This document shows, one piece after another, positions 60,860 through 64,000 of a stretch of 64,000 nt of DNA (its first letter is position 1; each line of letters begins with the position of its first letter). The notes beneath the pieces were generated by a model. The model made no database searches. It was not told where the DNA came from and saw only the letters and a program-made list of their open reading frames with translations. This DNA is from Rhytidiadelphus loreus. Taxonomy: Eukaryota > Streptophyta > Bryopsida > Hypnales > Hylocomiaceae. Made by a program: the position numbers and the translations under genes. The stretch is from assembly GCA_947034895.1 (NCBI GenBank), contig OX344763.1, positions 26,969,025 through 27,033,024 of the forward strand, given 5' to 3'.

Positions 60860-61470
60860 AAAATAGAAACCTCACGAAAACGAATGGCAAGCAATTTTTT
60901 TGGAAACCATTTCAATTATTTTCATCACCAACTTCCTCAAATCGTCAGCCGGTACCGAAAACAACTTCTGAAATGACTCAAGTTCCTTCGTGATGACCTC
61001 TTGGTCACCTGCATGGAGTCACCTACAGTCTAAAAAGTTACCACATTCATCTTTAAAAACAAACAAACTAGACTTAAGCCCCACTCAAAGTACTCTGAAA
61101 AAAAATAAAACGAGGAAGAAAAAAAAATTGCGGGATGGAGGGAATGATGAAGGAAGTTGTCTCTACGAGGAATGACAAACACGCACAGAGCGCGTTCGTC
61201 GTCTTCTCTTTTTCTTGACTTCTTTTTCCTTCGGGTTCGTTTGGGTGCAAAACCGGTTGGGTAGATTCTAGATGAGTAGCATAAAGATTTTGGCCCCTGG
61301 TTCGTAAAATAACGTTTCTCATTCATGGGAAGCAGACAGGCCTTGAATCTTTAAAAATTTAATCTTTCTTTATAATTACTTGGATGAAAGTATGATAAAT
61401 ACTAGATCAAAAAATAAAACTCATTCATCCACTCATTCATAAAACATATAAATTCATCCCCAAAATGAGA
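60860..61470. other. Spacer, nothing supported
   Basis: Short overlapping ORFs on the minus strand near 61030-61330 are Lys/Phe-rich and low in complexity. They are not called. Confidence 0.45.
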
Positions 61471-61477
61471 CTTGCTT

Positions 61478-61800
61478 TAACATTTTCATTGTTTTATCCT
61501 AGATATATGGCTTTTACTTTTTCCTTGTGATTAATGTAAAAGTATAATATCAAAGAAACTTAATCGTACAACTAGCTTTTTCACACATTGATTTGGAAGA
61601 TTCAACATCACTCTTTTATTTTCTTGCTTTTATATTTTCATTGTTTTTTACCTTCATACATGGCTTTTGCTTTTTCCTTGTGATTAATGTAAAAGTATAT
61701 AATAGCAAAGACACTATATAAATCAAAGACATACAACTATTTTCTTCACACATTCATTTTGGAAGGCTTAAAATCACTCTTTTATCTTCTTCTTTGTGCG
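61478..61800. repeat. Tandem duplication, about 163-bp unit
   Basis: GGCTTTTACTTTTTCCTTGT at 61509 recurs as GGCTTTTGCTTTTTCCTTGT at 61672. ATTTTCATTGTTTT, TTAATGTAAAAGTAT, CACACATT and ATCACTCTTTTAT keep order in both units. Confidence 0.75.
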
Positions 61801-62022
61801 CTTCACCAACTTGAATGTGCGTTTCAATTATCCCTTGTAATTGAAAACCATTTTAGATTGTCCCACTTAGAAGAGAAATTAATGTTCTTATCTCTTTTTA
61901 CTAGTACAAATACATTCTCAATGTATTGAGCCATTTTCCTTCATTGAGGCAAGTCTTGGGTTATCACTCAAGGTTTTCTCAATACACTTACTTAGTTTGT
62001 ACTAACATTAGGATCAACAACA

Positions 62023-62393
62023 ATGGGGGTCAACATGAAGGCAAAAAAGGTGGTGGTTGGACTCAAGAAACCATCCATGGTGAAGAGGGTCATGACTGCC
62101 AAAGCCAACTTAGTTGGGATTACAAAATCATCTCAAACATCAAACTATTATCGTAGGCCCATTCTTGTGAAGGGAAAACATTCTAACTCCAAAGCCATTG
62201 TTGTACCGACCTTTGGAGATCTTGTAGCCAAAGTCAAGATAGCTAAAAAAAAGCTCTTGATTTCCAACAAAATTTGATGGATGAGCAACAATTGTTGCCA
62301 AGGATTTTAGGTTTTGAAGAATTTTGTGCCATGTATCAACAAGAACTTGATGTTGCTCTTGAAGAAGACAAAATGGAAAACTCGGTTGTTTAG
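62023..62393 (+). pseudogene. Unknown basic protein gene with a frameshift at A8
   Basis: ATG at 62023 opens an 84-aa basic ORF (MGVNMKAKKVVVGLKKPSMV..) that stops at 62275. Shifting frame at the A8 run 62245-62252 continues as ALDFQQNLMDEQQLLPRIL..FEEFCAMYQQELDVALEEDK to TAG 62391, with a coherent acidic C-terminus. The joined product would be about 123 aa. Either a sequencing slip at the homopolymer or a recent mutation. No family is recognised, and it may derive from a mobile element. Confidence 0.4.
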
Positions 62394-62589
62394 ATGAACT
62401 ATTTTACAATTTTGAAAGGGGTACAATTGTCATTTATATTCAATTTAAAACTTTTAGTACATAAATTTTGCAATCCTCACCTGCGTCATGTAAGAAAAAC
62501 ACCTATGCAATGTGATGCATGGATTCTAGAGTGACACAAAATCAGAGTTAAAATGACCCTCTTTTCATTTTTTGTCTTTACTGGAATTC

Positions 62590-63135
62590 AAGGATACTAT
62601 CCCCTGAAAAGAGGCGTACAACACTTGGTTTGCATTAGTTGCCAACCCCCCCTCTTTCAAAAAAATTTCAGACCGTTGATTATTATTATTTTTTAAATGC
62701 TTACCTTTGAAATTGCTGTTGATTTCTCAAAAAACTAGAAGCCGTTGATCTTGTCAGATTTAATCTCAACCGTCCAATCAACATTTGGAATACAATACGG
62801 ATACAACAGACGGATACGGGTATGAATACTGGAGGGTATGGATACGAAATACAAAGACGAATATACAGGGGTACGGATACGGATATGGGATGCAATACGG
62901 GATACAATATGGGATAACATGATATCCCATATTGTTTGTAGCTCCTCACCTCCCTCACAATTACAAATAGGAAGGGGGGGGTGCAGTACAAAAAATAATT
63001 AATTTAAATAAAAATCTAATAGGGGGTGGGGGATAATAAATTTATTTAAAAAAAATTGGAAGGAGTCGTTTGGGTGCATAGTGACATGTTTTGTCACTAT
63101 GCACTCAAAAGAGGCAGTCACTGCCTACAACCAAC
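62590..63135 (+). mobile_element. GGATAC-rich element, copy 2
   Basis: The order of parts matches 43079-43620: CTGAAAAGAGGC start, CCGTTGAT words, a GGATACGG-type hexamer patch (62790-62910), a perfect 13-bp stem GTGCATAGTGACA (63074-63104), CACTCAAAAGAGG and a closing hairpin AGGCAGT-C-ACTGCCT. The flanking direct repeat of copy 1 was not found here. Confidence 0.6.
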
Positions 63136-64000
63136 TTCATACAAAGAACTCTAAATCTGGAAGACAACTTGATAGTTTTGTTTTGTGGTTCTTTTTAATA
63201 TGATGGTTCTTCCATTTCTTCAAGGAAAAAAAAAAAAAAAGAGCAAAAAAAAAAAAAAAAACACCCTGGATTGGGCACTGATCTGATTAAGTCTTTGCTT
63301 TTTGAGAGCCACCACTAGATCATAAATCAATACAAAATCAGCACTTGTCCTATAACCTCTTGGATATTTGTAGACTTGGAAAAAAGCTAACAAGCTATTA
63401 TACCATTTTAGATCTAAATCCAAGCTTTGCTATAAGAAATGTAAACCAATCGTTTTCATAACATTATGTACAAAGGTGGAGTAATAAACTCCAAAGTTCA
63501 TACAAAAGCAACTTATCTATATCTCCTAAGTGTAAGACATAACATTATTGCATACTTATCAACTAGCAAAAGAATGCCGCATGAGAATTTTGGAGTAGGA
63601 ATTTTTTGTAGCTTGCCAAAAATGTCTATGGATCTCACCTGTGCCCATCCCACAATATGACAAAAAGGAATGTTAATGAGGTACACGAGGTGTCTACAGT
63701 CCATAGTGCGTGTTATTGTAGTCAAAAGGAGTTTAAGAAAACAAAACTAACAAAACTTTAAAACGAAAACACATCATACATCACATCTGTAAAAACCTGG
63801 TTGTTAGAACATGAAGAAGAAGCCATTTTCTGAGTCTAATTGTTCCCCCACAGCAAGCAATTTCAAGATTATCAGCTCCTTCAAAGTCGGCTAAACTCCC
63901 ACAGGGTCACTTCGGTGGAGCAGCACAACACACCAAACCGAAATCCCAAGTTGGCCTCATTCAACAGCAACTTCAACCAATATGCAACTACGTTAGCACA
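63136..64000. other. AT-rich right end, no supported gene
   Basis: It contains A15 and A18 runs at about 63225-63260. The last 200 bp are less AT-rich and may approach a gene outside the window. Confidence 0.4.

Overview
The window looks like nuclear DNA of a land plant. It holds an exon-split 40S ribosomal protein uS11 gene with plant-style introns and a telo-box, a GeBP/STOREKEEPER-family regulator (plant-specific DUF573 domain), a glutathionyl-hydroquinone reductase with an organelle-type leader, a plastid-type membrane protein, and a nuclear tRNA-Arg(CCG). Introns are short (about 0.1-1 kb), exons are clearly more GC-rich than the very AT-rich spacers, and spacers are packed with small terminal-inverted-repeat (TIR) transposons. 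A moss-like or other non-flowering plant would fit, but the species cannot be fixed from the sequence alone.

Layout. 1-7.2 kb: a decayed multi-exon gene on the + strand with a ParB/sulfiredoxin-like domain followed by two FCP1-like (HAD phosphatase) regions. Its introns and some exons carry 14 copies of a GC-rich 15-bp hairpin (consensus TCGGCTGCCAGCCGA) that I do not see elsewhere in the window. 7.2-24 kb: AT-rich spacer with MITEs, fold-back and dispersed repeats, an inverted hexanucleotide array, and one possible small membrane-protein gene (19.5 kb). 24.3 kb: tRNA-Arg. 28.5-29.6 kb: uS11 (RPS14), minus strand. 29.9-39.1 kb: a nested transposon complex. A dead Tc1-like (DD34E) transposase is flanked by inverted repeat arrays and interrupted by two CACTA-type insertions with perfect 3-bp target duplications. 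39-46 kb: AT-rich repeats. 46.6-47.9 kb: glutathionyl-hydroquinone reductase. 49.3-49.8 kb: plastid-type membrane protein, minus strand. 50-55 kb: large inverted repeats. 55.4-60.4 kb: GeBP-like gene with a GC-rich leader. 61-64 kb: repeats and a frameshifted unknown ORF.

The intact genes are unrelated housekeeping or regulatory loci and form no pathway. The most unusual object is the hairpin-studded ParB/FCP1-like relic at the left end. Second is the nested Tc1/CACTA complex, because DD34E Tc1-like transposases are uncommon in plants, where mariner-type elements are mostly DD39D. Coordinates of repeats are by eye. Exon boundaries were chosen where GT-AG sites and codon phase agree.
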